Source: Candidatus Helarchaeota archaeon (GTDB lineage Archaea > Asgardarchaeota > Lokiarchaeia > Helarchaeales > RDOG01). Taken from it: a stretch of 64,000 nucleotides of DNA. Below, piece after piece: positions 37,653 to 46,243 of this stretch. The position numbers were made by a program, and so were the translations under genes. Positions within the stretch are counted from its first letter, which is position 1. Each line of letters begins with the position of its first letter. Location of the stretch: positions 186,001 to 250,000 of the forward strand of contig JAHPZH010000005.1 in the NCBI GenBank assembly GCA_019058315.1, in the 5' to 3' direction. A model generated the notes under the pieces. It did not search any database, was not told where the DNA came from, and saw nothing but the letters and a program-made list of their open reading frames with translations.

Positions 37653-38435
37653 ATGATATCTTTATATGGATTTGAATATTCATGGCATAGATTTTTAGGT
37701 ATTTCTGCTTTGAGTGATCCACTGGAGATGATAGGTCTATTAATAGTATTCGCGATTTTAGCCATAGTAATATTTATAACTAGACAAGTATATAAAATGT
37801 ACAAACAGCTTAGAGATACTCCTACATTATCATGGTTTATACACTATATTACTCTATTATTCGCTAATATCTCTTTAATTATGGAAAAACTTAGTTTTTC
37901 GAGCTTAGGTTTGCTGTATTTCGGATATCTTATGGCGATAATTGCATTTATATTAACCAGTATCGCAATTATTGCTATTAATTACTTTGCGTTTTATATG
38001 ACTTCCCTTGAACATACAAGAGTTTTGACGGCATTTGTGTCAGTTTTAGCAGCTATTTTCAATATAGTTTTGATTTTAGCTATTTTATCTGGACCGTCTT
38101 ATGCCGATGTTATTGGTTATGAGATAGTATTCGATCTATCAACAAGTCTAATTGTTTATCCAGTATTATCAGTAATTCTTTTAATACCACCGATATTCTT
38201 CTTTTACTATTATTTTAAAATGCGTAATGAGAACAGACCCAAAGCAAATCTAACTTTTTGGTTGGGAGTTGGATTATCATGCTTTTTTGTTGCCCTTATT
38301 ACTGAAGTAGCACCTTTTTTCCCAACAGTTTTGTCAACACCCTTACGTATTTTCTTCATTCTCGCAGCTCTTACAATGTATATATGCTTTTCAAAGCCTG
38401 ACTGGTTTAAAAAGAGAATTGGTTTAACAGAGTAG
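37653..38435 (+). CDS. seven-TM membrane protein without attached sensor domain
   Basis: 260 residues with about seven hydrophobic segments (roughly 26-45, 63-78, 83-106, 122-143, 158-182, 202-216, 222-242), short loops and a short charged C-terminus (SKPDWFKKRIGLTE). The layout resembles the TM half of the two receptor-like proteins nearby, ending in a similar KP-x-x motif after the last TM, but no longin-like domain follows. It could be a stand-alone receptor half or a different small transporter. Its ATG has only a weak upstream site. Confidence 0.6.
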   Translation: MISLYGFEYSWHRFLGISALSDPLEMIGLLIVFAILAIVIFITRQVYKMYKQLRDTPTLSWFIHYITLLFANISLIMEKLSFSSLGLLYFGYLMAIIAFILTSIAIIAINYFAFYMTSLEHTRVLTAFVSVLAAIFNIVLILAILSGPSYADVIGYEIVFDLSTSLIVYPVLSVILLIPPIFFFYYYFKMRNENRPKANLTFWLGVGLSCFFVALITEVAPFFPTVLSTPLRIFFILAALTMYICFSKPDWFKKRIGLTE

Positions 38436-38478
38436 AAATAATGATCCAAAAGACTTGATTCAAAGCTAAATTTACCCC

Positions 38479-38486
38479 TTTTTTTT
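38479..38486 (+). terminator. T8 tract terminator
   Basis: CCCC followed by eight T residues, 44 bases after the stop of the seven-TM gene. Confidence 0.4.
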
Positions 38487-38651
38487 ATAAATATAAAACG
38501 AAGAATTTTTCAACTCATAAGAATTTTAAATTAATATAAAATATTTCATAATTAAAGTATGGATCTTTGAAGTTAATAACGAAATAATAATACTGGATAA
38601 TAGAGGTAGTTTTTTAATCAAAGGAATTCATAAGTTTTTTTGATTTCTCCA

Positions 38652-39344
38652 TTATTTGTTGTTAATTATAATTTCATTTATTTCAGAGAGTTCAAAATCT
38701 GCGTATTTTCTTCTGGAATTTAGTTTTTCTGGCCATATTTTTTCAATTATATATGTAATAAGAACAGTGTTCATACCTATTTCCTTCGCACCCTGTAGTT
38801 CATCACTGCCACCATCACCTATGAACAAGCATTCTTCTGGATTAACTTTAAGATCCTCAAGAGATTTTTCATAAATTTCTCTCTCTGGTTTTATGTAACC
38901 TACGTTACAAGAAAAAATTACACTGTTAAAGTATTTATATAAAGGCGACTCATCCCAACCAGCTATTTCATGCACATCACCATTACTGATAAGACCTATT
39001 AATTTGCCCATATCTCTAAGCTTAGCCAAAGTATCAAGGACGCTCGGATCTATGTGCTGCAAAGAATATTTGAATCTAGCCATACGAGTATCAGTGGCTT
39101 CTTTGATAATATCTTCAGGAATATCGGGATTTATTGCATGAGCCATTTTTTTTATAATTTTATATGGATTTTTTATTATACCTCGAAGCCTATCTTGTGA
39201 ATACTTGAGTAATTGATCATTCCAATCTTTTCTAGTAACTCCCAATATGGCACTTGTTCCTTTACCAGGTGCACGTGCAGATTCCACTGAAGTCAATGTA
39301 TGAAATAAATCAAAAATAACCGCTTTGTATTTACTCAAGTTCAT
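38652..39344 (-). CDS. HAD-superfamily hydrolase
   Basis: 230 residues with the four HAD motifs: I, FDLFHTLT (nucleophile Asp12; the second position Asp of phosphatases is replaced, as in haloacid-dehalogenase-type members); II, LIGLISNGD; III, KPEREIYEKSL; IV, LFIGDGGSDELQGAKEIG. The cap between residues 20 and 110 is helical (C1 type). Substrate unknown. It lies 166 bases downstream of the second corrinoid pair on the same strand. Confidence 0.8.
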   Translation of the reverse strand: MNLSKYKAVIFDLFHTLTSVESARAPGKGTSAILGVTRKDWNDQLLKYSQDRLRGIIKNPYKIIKKMAHAINPDIPEDIIKEATDTRMARFKYSLQHIDPSVLDTLAKLRDMGKLIGLISNGDVHEIAGWDESPLYKYFNSVIFSCNVGYIKPEREIYEKSLEDLKVNPEECLFIGDGGSDELQGAKEIGMNTVLITYIIEKIWPEKLNSRRKYADFELSEINEIIINNK

Positions 39345-39510
39345 TTATAATCAATTTATTTTGTAAATCCATTCAATCTTTTTTATATTAAAATAAAAAT
39401 TTTAAATATTATGTATGTATTTGATAATTAAATCAAATTTTAGATGGGAAATAAAAAGAAGATTAAAAGAATTATTAAAAAATCTTTTAATTTTTATTTT
39501 AATAGATTTC

Positions 39511-40185
39511 TTATTTTTTAGACACTTTTACAGGTTTCTCAAGAGGTTTTTCAAGCAATTCAAGAGCTTTTTTTACTGCTAATGGAGCTGTTAGAGCCCA
39601 TCCGTCCGCACCCATTTTCAAGGCAATTTTTTCAGTTACTGGTCCCCCACCAGCTATGATTCTCACATTAAGACCTTTATCTTTAGCTAGAGTAGAAATT
39701 TTTTTTATTTCTGGAAATAATGATGTAAGCATTGTAGAAATTAGAATTAGATCAGCGTTTGTTTTTTCTGCCTCGTCTATAAATTTTTCAGCTTTTACAT
39801 CGAAACCAAGATCGTGGATTTCAATGCCTTCAGCTTCCATTAGATATTTTACCATATTTTTTCCAAGATCATGGATATCACCTTCCACTACACCAAGAAC
39901 TGCAATGCCTTTTCTCATTTCACTAGCTTTATCTGCACTAATTTTTGAGCGTAAAACTTTAACTCCTTCGTAAAAAGCATCCGAGGCAATTAACATTTCA
40001 GTAGGAAAAACAGTTTTTTCATATTCATTACATACTTCACTCAAACCTAAATAAAGTCCTTTTTTGATAGCTTCGGAAGGGTCTATTTTAGCATCTAATG
40101 CTTCTTTAGCTGCTGCTTTTGCTGTATCACTATCCATATTTATAACGCTTTCTTTAAGTTTTTTCAATATATCTTCTTTTGTCAT
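39511..40185 (-). CDS. methyltransferase corrinoid protein, second copy
   Basis: 224 residues. Helical N-terminal cap, then the base-off cobalamin motif D103-I-H105-D-L-G (VEGDIHDLGKN), the middle motif LISTMLTSLFPEI, and GGGPVTEKIA. The tail is Lys/Pro-rich (LEKPLEKPVKVSKK), which the first copy at 12059 lacks. The ATG directly follows the stop codon of the UroD-like gene (40186), so the two are co-translated partners. The two corrinoid proteins in the window are only moderately alike and probably serve different methyl donors. Confidence 0.88.
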   Translation of the reverse strand: MTKEDILKKLKESVINMDSDTAKAAAKEALDAKIDPSEAIKKGLYLGLSEVCNEYEKTVFPTEMLIASDAFYEGVKVLRSKISADKASEMRKGIAVLGVVEGDIHDLGKNMVKYLMEAEGIEIHDLGFDVKAEKFIDEAEKTNADLILISTMLTSLFPEIKKISTLAKDKGLNVRIIAGGGPVTEKIALKMGADGWALTAPLAVKKALELLEKPLEKPVKVSKK

Positions 40186-41292
40186 TTACGCATTCGCTCC
40201 TTTACCTCTTTGAAAATTAGCTCCGAAAGTCCTAGCTGCCTTGACCATTGGTATCACATTGGTTAGAGGGGCGTATGGGGGGTATTCACATGATGCTCCA
40301 AGAAAATAACCTGTCGGAGATTTGCCAAATACCTCAAGCTGCCTTTTACATTCCTCGAAAACTTCACTAGGACTTGACCAAGCAAGCATCTGAACGCTTA
40401 AAAAGCCCAAAAAGATTAGTTTTTTTCCGTATTTTTGTACCATTTCTTCTTCGGTTTTACAGTCATCTGGTAGAAAGGCGTTTTGTATAAGTGTGGGGCG
40501 TAACCATTTAATTAGAACGTCGAAGTATGGTCCACGACCACAAGTATGGACGCAATAATTTACTCCTTTACTTTTCACAAGGTCTGCTATTCTTTTTTGG
40601 TAGGGAGCATCTAATTCTTCCCACATTTTTTTACTCATTAATTCTCTTTCAGCTAGAACAACCGGCACCATAATTGTTCGGGCTCCAGCTTCAATCTCTT
40701 TCTCTACAAATTCTAATTGAATTTCTGTAACTTGATCAAGAGCTTCATGAAGCAAATCTGGATGGTAAATGAAATCACGAACAAGGTCATTTGGATTGCG
40801 AATCCTTGATAAAAGACCCATCGGACCTATGGTAGCTCCACCAACCATTAGACCTTCCAATCTCTCATTTAAGGTCTTAATTATATGAATTTGGTTATTC
40901 ATTCTAGTTGCATTTTTCCAACTAAATAATTTACCAACTTTTTTATAATCTTCATGAGAATTAAGAATCCATTTATAAGGATCTGGATATGCAGCGTTGT
41001 TCTTAGGATAGATAATATTTGCACCAAATGCTTGAGCTTCAACACATAAATCAGCAATTGACGTCACGGCGTCATATCCAAAAGTACGTTGTGATTCCAT
41101 TTGACATCTCATAAAAACCTCAGGATTCTTACTATATTCCGCGTAATTAACATGGAGTACTTGGGCGGCGGCGGCTGTGACAAATGGAAAGACAGGTATT
41201 CTATCTACTTTTTTACCCAAGATCATTCCGGTAATTCTCTCTTTTGGGGTCATATATTCTTCGCATTCTTTTAATTTTTGCATAATTTTCAA
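40186..41292 (-). CDS. UroD-family methyltransferase with complete zinc site (MtaA/MtbA-like)
   Basis: 368 residues of UroD fold. The zinc ligands expected for MtaA/MtbA-type methylcobamide:thiol methyltransferases are all present: His249 and Cys251 (VHTCGRG) and Cys335 (GASCEYPP). This contrasts with the UroD-like protein at 10898, which lacks the third ligand. N-terminal PKERITGMILGKKVDRIPVFPF is typical of the family. It would transfer methyl groups to or from the corrinoid protein encoded immediately downstream. No coenzyme-M biosynthesis gene is visible in the window, so the thiol acceptor is uncertain. Confidence 0.85.
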   Translation of the reverse strand: MKIMQKLKECEEYMTPKERITGMILGKKVDRIPVFPFVTAAAAQVLHVNYAEYSKNPEVFMRCQMESQRTFGYDAVTSIADLCVEAQAFGANIIYPKNNAAYPDPYKWILNSHEDYKKVGKLFSWKNATRMNNQIHIIKTLNERLEGLMVGGATIGPMGLLSRIRNPNDLVRDFIYHPDLLHEALDQVTEIQLEFVEKEIEAGARTIMVPVVLAERELMSKKMWEELDAPYQKRIADLVKSKGVNYCVHTCGRGPYFDVLIKWLRPTLIQNAFLPDDCKTEEEMVQKYGKKLIFLGFLSVQMLAWSSPSEVFEECKRQLEVFGKSPTGYFLGASCEYPPYAPLTNVIPMVKAARTFGANFQRGKGANA

Positions 41293-41326
41293 CTTTTTAA
41301 ATTAATTAATTCAATATTAAACTAAC

Positions 41327-41372
41327 AATATCTAATTCTTATTAATAAGCTATGTGTAATGAATTAGATATT
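41327..41372. promoter_or_regulatory. 12-bp inverted repeat in a divergent promoter region
   Basis: AATATCTAATTC (41327-41338) and its exact complement GAATTAGATATT (41361-41372) flank 22 bases that contain a further palindrome, CTTATTAATAAG (41338-41349). The element lies between the divergent UroD gene (start 41292) and MenB-like gene (start 41414) and could bind a regulator of either. Chance occurrence is not excluded at this AT content. Confidence 0.4.
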
Positions 41373-41413
41373 CTTAACTTATTAAATCATTAAATCAAAA
41401 TGGTGACAAAATA

Positions 41414-42196
41414 ATGAGTTATCAAGACATTATATTCGAAAAAAAAGGAAGTATTGCCCGTATTACTATCAATCGACCTGAACGTTATAATGCATGCACA
41501 CAACAGACAGTCCATGAATTGATAGATGCTTTTAACCGCTGTATGGATGAGGAAATCGGTGTAGTAGTCTTCACAGGAGCTGGGGAGAAAGCTTTCTGTA
41601 CAGGAGGTGATCAAACAACCCGTGAAAAAGGGGGTTATAAAGGAAAATACATGTTACCATTAGAAGTAGGTTGGCAGACTGTAACTTATCAAATTCGGAC
41701 CTTACCCAAACCTGTCATCGCACGTGTAAATGGTTACGCGATAGGTGGTGGACATGTATGGCATGTCAACTGTGATCTAAGTATAGCAGCAGAGAGTGCA
41801 CAACTAGGGCAAGCAGGACCTCGTGTGGGATCTTTCGACCCAGGATATGGCACTGGAGACTTGATGCGTGCCGTGGGTATAAAACGTGCAAAAGAAATAT
41901 GGTTTCTTTGTCGTAGATATACTGCCCAACAAGCCTTACAAATGGGTTTAGTAAATGCAGTTGTACCTATGGAGAAATTAGATGAAGAAGTAGAAAAATG
42001 GTGTCAAGAAATATTAGAAAAAAGCCCAACAGCTTTAAAAATGTTAAAATATGCATTCTTGGCCGAAACGGACGGTTCGACTGGAGCTACATTTCTGGGC
42101 GTTGGTGGTCTTTCTCTTTACTATGGTACCGATGAGGCGGTAGAAGGAAAAAATGCGTTTGTAGAAAAACGTAAACCAGAATTCCGAAAAAAATAA
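41414..42196 (+). CDS. enoyl-CoA hydratase family protein, MenB-like
   Basis: 260 residues of the crotonase fold. Features close to 1,4-dihydroxy-2-naphthoyl-CoA synthase (MenB) rather than ordinary enoyl-CoA hydratases: CTGGDQ, the oxyanion-hole glycines in YAIGGGHVWHVNCDLSIAAE, GQAGPRVGSFDPGYG with the Ser and Asp that MenB uses, IWFLCRRYTAQQALQMGLVN, and a C-terminal EGKNAFVEKRKPEF. No other menaquinone gene lies in the window, so a ring-forming or ring-opening role on another acyl-CoA is possible. Composition is more GC-rich than the surroundings, and it stands alone, consistent with horizontal acquisition. Confidence 0.8.
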   Translation: MSYQDIIFEKKGSIARITINRPERYNACTQQTVHELIDAFNRCMDEEIGVVVFTGAGEKAFCTGGDQTTREKGGYKGKYMLPLEVGWQTVTYQIRTLPKPVIARVNGYAIGGGHVWHVNCDLSIAAESAQLGQAGPRVGSFDPGYGTGDLMRAVGIKRAKEIWFLCRRYTAQQALQMGLVNAVVPMEKLDEEVEKWCQEILEKSPTALKMLKYAFLAETDGSTGATFLGVGGLSLYYGTDEAVEGKNAFVEKRKPEFRKK

Positions 42197-42215
42197 CCTA
42201 ATCTTTTCTTTTTAT

Positions 42216-42389
42216 TTACCTTAATACAATAACATAAGATAATGGTTTATTATCTTTATTTAATTTTAAAATACAAATGTATGTAATAAAGACTATAGGA
42301 ATAGTTATAACGAAATAAAGTAGATTTACTAAGTGGAATTCCATTTTTTTCAGTCCTTTTTCAATTAATCCTTTCCTAATATTTACCAT
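42216..42389 (-). CDS. small hypothetical membrane protein
   Basis: A 57-residue reading frame in an otherwise empty 302-base gap. It has a basic N-terminus (MVNIRKGLIEKGLKK), one hydrophobic span (LVNLLYFVITIPIVFITYICIL) and a polar tail. There is no clear ribosome-binding site. It may be real, but so short an ORF could arise by chance. Confidence 0.35.
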   Translation of the reverse strand: MVNIRKGLIEKGLKKMEFHLVNLLYFVITIPIVFITYICILKLNKDNKPLSYVIVLR

Positions 42390-42498
42390 AATGACGTTAA
42401 TTTTTCAATTAAAAAGTTTTTGTTAAGTCTATTAAGTTAATAAATTTTATCATTAAAAATCACCATACAATGAATTAACTTCAAAAATAGGTGTTTAT

Positions 42499-42630
42499 GT
42501 GAAAAGAAGAAAAACAGACGAGGATTTTGAAATAAGATTATTACAAGATAAGATTTTCGAAATATTGGCTGAATATTTCGAACATTTTTTTTCTAATTTT
42601 AGGTTAGAGAACATTTTTGATAATAATTAA
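42499..42630 (+). CDS. small acidic hypothetical protein
   Basis: A 43-residue ORF from GTG 42499 to TAA 42630, highly charged and helical (KRRKTDEDFEIRLLQDKIFEILAEYF). It lies 30 bases before the HNH gene on the same strand. It could be a small partner protein or antitoxin-like peptide, but no family is recognised. Confidence 0.4.
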   Translation: MKRRKTDEDFEIRLLQDKIFEILAEYFEHFFSNFRLENIFDNN

Positions 42631-42660
42631 GTTAAAAAAATAAAATTAGGAGGTCTAGTT

Positions 42661-43074
42661 ATGTGTAAAAAGAATAAGAGGAGTAAAACAAAGAAAAAAT
42701 TAAAGGCTAAAAAATATGCACAAAAAAGAAAATTGTATAGTAAGGATACTATCAAGAAATTAAATAAAATTGAGTATTGTCAAAATAAGATTAATAAAAA
42801 CAAAAAATGTGAAAAATATATTCCTTTAGACTCACCTGAAAGACAAAAACATCATATTATACCCTTATCTCGGGGAGGGACAAATAACATGAGAAATATA
42901 CTTGTTTGTTGCATCGATTGCCATTATTCAATTCATAAGGAGGAATTTGAGGCAAGGGGATTGACATTAGAAAAGTTCAGAGAAAACATTTATCAGAAAT
43001 TCTATGAAAACAAGCGAAATAGTTTAACTGAAAGAACTTTTTGTAGCCAAACACAATATCAATATAATTTTTAA
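42661..43074 (+). CDS. HNH endonuclease-like protein
   Basis: 137 residues. A very basic N-terminus (KKNKRSKTKKKLKAKKYAQKRK) precedes an HNH fold: a first Cys pair (YCQNKINKNKKCEKY), the catalytic His pair and Asn (KHHIIPLSRGGTNNMRN), then CCIDCHYSIHKEEF with Cys and His ligands. AGGAGG lies just before the ATG (42651-42656). HNH proteins of this size act as homing or defence nucleases. It sits in a row of small plus-strand genes leading to the CARF-like gene. Confidence 0.75.
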   Translation: MCKKNKRSKTKKKLKAKKYAQKRKLYSKDTIKKLNKIEYCQNKINKNKKCEKYIPLDSPERQKHHIIPLSRGGTNNMRNILVCCIDCHYSIHKEEFEARGLTLEKFRENIYQKFYENKRNSLTERTFCSQTQYQYNF

Positions 43075-43084
43075 GGGGCTTCAG

Positions 43085-43243
43085 GTGGATAAAAAAGATT
43101 GTCCAGTCCGAAGTCTATGTTATTGGAACTTTAATGATATGTGTAAAAGATTGGGGATAGAAAAACACTGTTTACCTACTTTTTCTAAATTTGCATTATC
43201 AATTGAATGTATAAAATTGTTAGAAAATCACATTAAAAGATAA
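43085..43243 (+). CDS. small Cys-rich protein
   Basis: A 52-residue ORF from GTG 43085 to TAA 43243, beginning 10 bases after the HNH stop. Cys residues at 6, 12, 20, 29 and 42 (DCPVRSLCYWNFNDMCKRLG, KHC) suggest metal binding. AGGGGCTTCAG precedes the start. It probably belongs to the same transcript as the HNH gene. Family unknown. Confidence 0.45.
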   Translation: MDKKDCPVRSLCYWNFNDMCKRLGIEKHCLPTFSKFALSIECIKLLENHIKR

Positions 43244-43304
43244 ATTTTTATTAATTTTTTTAATTTAATATATTTATATAATTAATTTATTGTCACATCT
43301 TTTA

Positions 43305-44099
43305 ATGGTGATTTTTATTTCTACAATATTAGGGGCAAATAGGATCCACATAGCATTTCAAGGATTCGAAGTTGATAGGATTGCGAAGCCAATTATAAAA
43401 TTTAAGGGAGATAAAGCATATATTTTTATTTTTAGGGATGAGAAAACCGAACAGTTCATGAAACAACATAATTTAATTAAGCAAGAGCTAGAAAAAATTA
43501 ATATAGAGACTATTTCTATTAATGCAGAAATTCATGACTATAATAATGTGATTCAAAAGATTTCAAAGATAATAAAGGAGGAGCGAGAAAAAAATGCGTC
43601 ATGTGAAATTTTTATAAATATTTCAGTGGGCACAAAGATTACAGCGGTTGCTGGAATGGACGCTTGCCGGATTTGGAATTGTACTCCTTATTATGTTCTT
43701 CCCGAATATTATATACCTGAAGATGATGGTAAAAAACAAAGTTTGAGTAAAGGTATAAAGGATATTTTTTCACCTCCTCAATTTGAAATTGTAAAACCGG
43801 AGGCACATTTGATTCAAGCTCTCAAAATCCTGGCGTCTAGCAAGAAAGATTGGATGTATAAAAAGGATTTTAAAAAAAAGCTGCAGGAGAAAAAATTACT
43901 AAAGATTATAAAGACATATAACGATCCTCGAGACCCTAAGAAAAAATCTGCGGAATATATGGCATTAAATCAGCAATACATAATACCTTTAAGGGATAGA
44001 TGGAAATATATTGACGAATCAAGTGATAAAAGAAATAAAAAAATAACAATCACAAAAATGGGTTATGAGATTTTAGAGATTTTTAAATATTTAGATTAA
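43305..44099 (+). CDS. CARF-like/winged-helix protein (HFX_2341/DUF6293-like)
   Basis: About 264 residues. The N-terminal half is a Rossmann-like CARF domain: RIHIAFQGFEVDRIAKPII, then AYIFIFRDEKTEQF, and the signature strand INISVGTKITAVAGMDACRIW, comparable with the N-x-T-G-G-T-K motif of CARF proteins. A winged-helix region follows (KILASSKKDWMYKKDFKKK, KKITITKMGYEILEIFKYL). CARF domains bind cyclic oligoadenylates in CRISPR type III systems, but no cas gene is present, and stand-alone archaeal regulators of this kind exist. The ATG at 43305 is preferred to the TTG at 43290. A TATA-like region lies at about 43268-43285. Confidence 0.7.
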   Translation: MVIFISTILGANRIHIAFQGFEVDRIAKPIIKFKGDKAYIFIFRDEKTEQFMKQHNLIKQELEKINIETISINAEIHDYNNVIQKISKIIKEEREKNASCEIFINISVGTKITAVAGMDACRIWNCTPYYVLPEYYIPEDDGKKQSLSKGIKDIFSPPQFEIVKPEAHLIQALKILASSKKDWMYKKDFKKKLQEKKLLKIIKTYNDPRDPKKKSAEYMALNQQYIIPLRDRWKYIDESSDKRNKKITITKMGYEILEIFKYLD

Positions 44100-44121
44100 A
44101 AAAATAGGGTTTATTGGTTTA

Positions 44122-46044
44122 TTATATTTTCATTACTGCTTTATAGGCCTCTTTAGTTGCATCTGAAATTTTTCTTGGTTTCTTACAATCTCCAATTTCC
44201 TTACATTTAATTCCTTTTTCTTTAATTTCGTCCAAAATGGTCTTATTAGGTTTTAATCCAGCTGAAACTATGAAATCATCAAATTCTACTTCTATTTTTT
44301 TATCTTTTTGAGAACAAATGGCCTTATTTCCGATTATTTCTTCAACCTTAGTTTTTTTCAGAATTTTAATATTCTTATTAGCTTCAATTTCTGGAATAAT
44401 CACATTTGCTACAGAAACAATGATATTTGCACCGATTCTTTTCATTTGTTCAATTATGGTAACTTCATTATCTTTCGCAAGTAATTCAGATACTTCAATT
44501 CCAGTCATCCCACCCCCTAATATTGTTACTCTTTTTCCAAGAGGAACTTTTCCTTCTAGAACATCGATATAGGTTTTATAATCAATTTTATCAAGTCCTT
44601 TAATAGGAGGTATCTCAGGTATTGTACCAGTTGCAAGGATTATAATATCGGGTTTAAGTTCATCAATAAGATTCATAGAAATTTCAGTATTGAGTCTTAA
44701 ATCTATATTTAATTGCTTTAATTTATGATTATAATAGTTAATAATTGAAGAAATTTCTTCTTTACCAGGTGCCACTTTAGCTAAGTTAAGAGCCCCTCCA
44801 ATTTTATCATTTTTTTCCAATAAGGTCACATTATGACCTCTTAAACTGGCATATTTCGCAGCACATAGCCCACCAGGACCAGCACCAGCTATTAATATTT
44901 TTTTAGGAGTTGCACTTTTTTCTATCTCTGATTCCAATTCATGAATATTAGGATTAATTGCACACTCTATTCCACCCATTTGCATTAGACTATCAGAACA
45001 ATGAAGACATGCAATGCATCGAATAATATCATCAGATTTATTATTTATAACCTTGTTTGCAAATCCAGGATCTGCTATTGATTGCCTACCAAATGCAATT
45101 AGATCTGCTTTTTCTTCATTCAATATTTGTTCTGCTAATTGAGGATCATTAATACGACCTACAGCAATTATAGGCACTTTAGAAGTAGCCTTCTTAACAT
45201 CAGCAGCTAGGTATGTAAAAATTCCTCTAGGTTCATTCATGTAGGGGATTAAAATGAATTTTGGATCATATGCACCCGCTGAAACACTAATTATGTCTAC
45301 TCCTTTTTCTTCCATAGTTTTAGCAACAATTTTTGCTTCATCTATGTCAAAACCCCCCTCAATATAATCCCTGCCATTCATTCTAAAAGAAATAATAAAG
45401 TCTTTACTAACTCTACTTTTAATTTCATCAAATACTTCTAACAGAAATCGCATTCTATTATTCAGATCTCCCCCATATTCGTCAGTTCTTTTATTATTAT
45501 AGGGAGATAGAAATTGACCTAATAAGTAACCATGTGCGGCGTGAATTTCTACTCCATCAAAGCCAGCTTTTTCAGTTCTTACCGCTGCATCACCATATTT
45601 TTTCGTAATTTGTTTTATTTCCTCCACCGTTAAAGGTCTCGGAGTTTCCTTAACCATCGAGTAGAGAAGCTGACAAGGAACAGAACTTGCAGACACCGGT
45701 TGATTTCCAGTTATAAGTGAGGTGGCTTGACTTCCGGCGTGATATAATTGTAAAATTGTTGCTGCTCCATGTTTCTTAATCGTTGCAGCTAATTTTGATA
45801 ACCCTTCAATTTTATCATCCTCACGGATACTTAACATGTTGCTTGTCCCTTTTCCATATTCGTCAAAATAAGTACCCTCAATATAAATTAATCCAATACC
45901 GCCCTTTGCGCGTAGTTCATAATAGTTCAAGGTCTTGTCAGTAACAAAACCTTTTGGATTAGCAAAATTCGTATCCATAGGAGGCATTACTATCCGATTT
46001 CGTAATTTACAATTTTTTATTTGAAAAGGTTCTAATAACTTCAT
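44122..46044 (-). CDS. Old Yellow Enzyme-type FMN/4Fe-4S/FAD oxidoreductase (2,4-dienoyl-CoA reductase-like)
   Basis: About 640 residues. N-terminal FMN barrel (LLEPFQIKNCKLRNRIVMPPM, and FDGVEIHAAHGYLLGQFLSPYNNKRTDEYGG), a cysteine cluster (CIACLHCSDSLMQMGGIEC) for a 4Fe-4S centre, and a C-terminal FAD/NAD(P)H module (KKILIAGAGPGGLCAAKYAS, RVTILGGGMTGIEVSELLA). This is the architecture of 2,4-dienoyl-CoA reductase and trimethylamine dehydrogenase-type enzymes. A longer reading from 46131 adds a 29-residue tail unlike the family; GGGAAG just before the ATG at 46044 decides the start. It may reduce enoyl- or dienoyl-CoA or other alpha,beta-unsaturated compounds. Confidence 0.85.
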   Translation of the reverse strand: MKLLEPFQIKNCKLRNRIVMPPMDTNFANPKGFVTDKTLNYYELRAKGGIGLIYIEGTYFDEYGKGTSNMLSIREDDKIEGLSKLAATIKKHGAATILQLYHAGSQATSLITGNQPVSASSVPCQLLYSMVKETPRPLTVEEIKQITKKYGDAAVRTEKAGFDGVEIHAAHGYLLGQFLSPYNNKRTDEYGGDLNNRMRFLLEVFDEIKSRVSKDFIISFRMNGRDYIEGGFDIDEAKIVAKTMEEKGVDIISVSAGAYDPKFILIPYMNEPRGIFTYLAADVKKATSKVPIIAVGRINDPQLAEQILNEEKADLIAFGRQSIADPGFANKVINNKSDDIIRCIACLHCSDSLMQMGGIECAINPNIHELESEIEKSATPKKILIAGAGPGGLCAAKYASLRGHNVTLLEKNDKIGGALNLAKVAPGKEEISSIINYYNHKLKQLNIDLRLNTEISMNLIDELKPDIIILATGTIPEIPPIKGLDKIDYKTYIDVLEGKVPLGKRVTILGGGMTGIEVSELLAKDNEVTIIEQMKRIGANIIVSVANVIIPEIEANKNIKILKKTKVEEIIGNKAICSQKDKKIEVEFDDFIVSAGLKPNKTILDEIKEKGIKCKEIGDCKKPRKISDATKEAYKAVMKI

Positions 46045-46243
46045 AATCTTCCCATTTTTTCGTGTTTTTAAATACTTACAAGATATAAACTGAAAAAAAT
46101 AACTACAAGCAAGATAAAAAATATTTCTCACAAAAAATCTTATTTCGATTATAGAATTTTAATAAGAATAAAGCTTTTTTAAAAGAAAAAAGAGAACTTA
46201 AAGATAAGCAAATATTTCAGATAAATTAAAAAGAGTTAAAATT

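Noticed and set aside
43305-44099. CARF-like gene as part of a CRISPR-Cas type III locus
   Set aside because: No cas genes or CRISPR repeats occur in the window; stand-alone CARF/winged-helix proteins are known.
46045-46131. N-terminal extension of the Old Yellow Enzyme-type protein
   Set aside because: It is unlike the family, whose members start at MKLLEPF-type sequences, and GGGAAG lies directly before the ATG at 46044.
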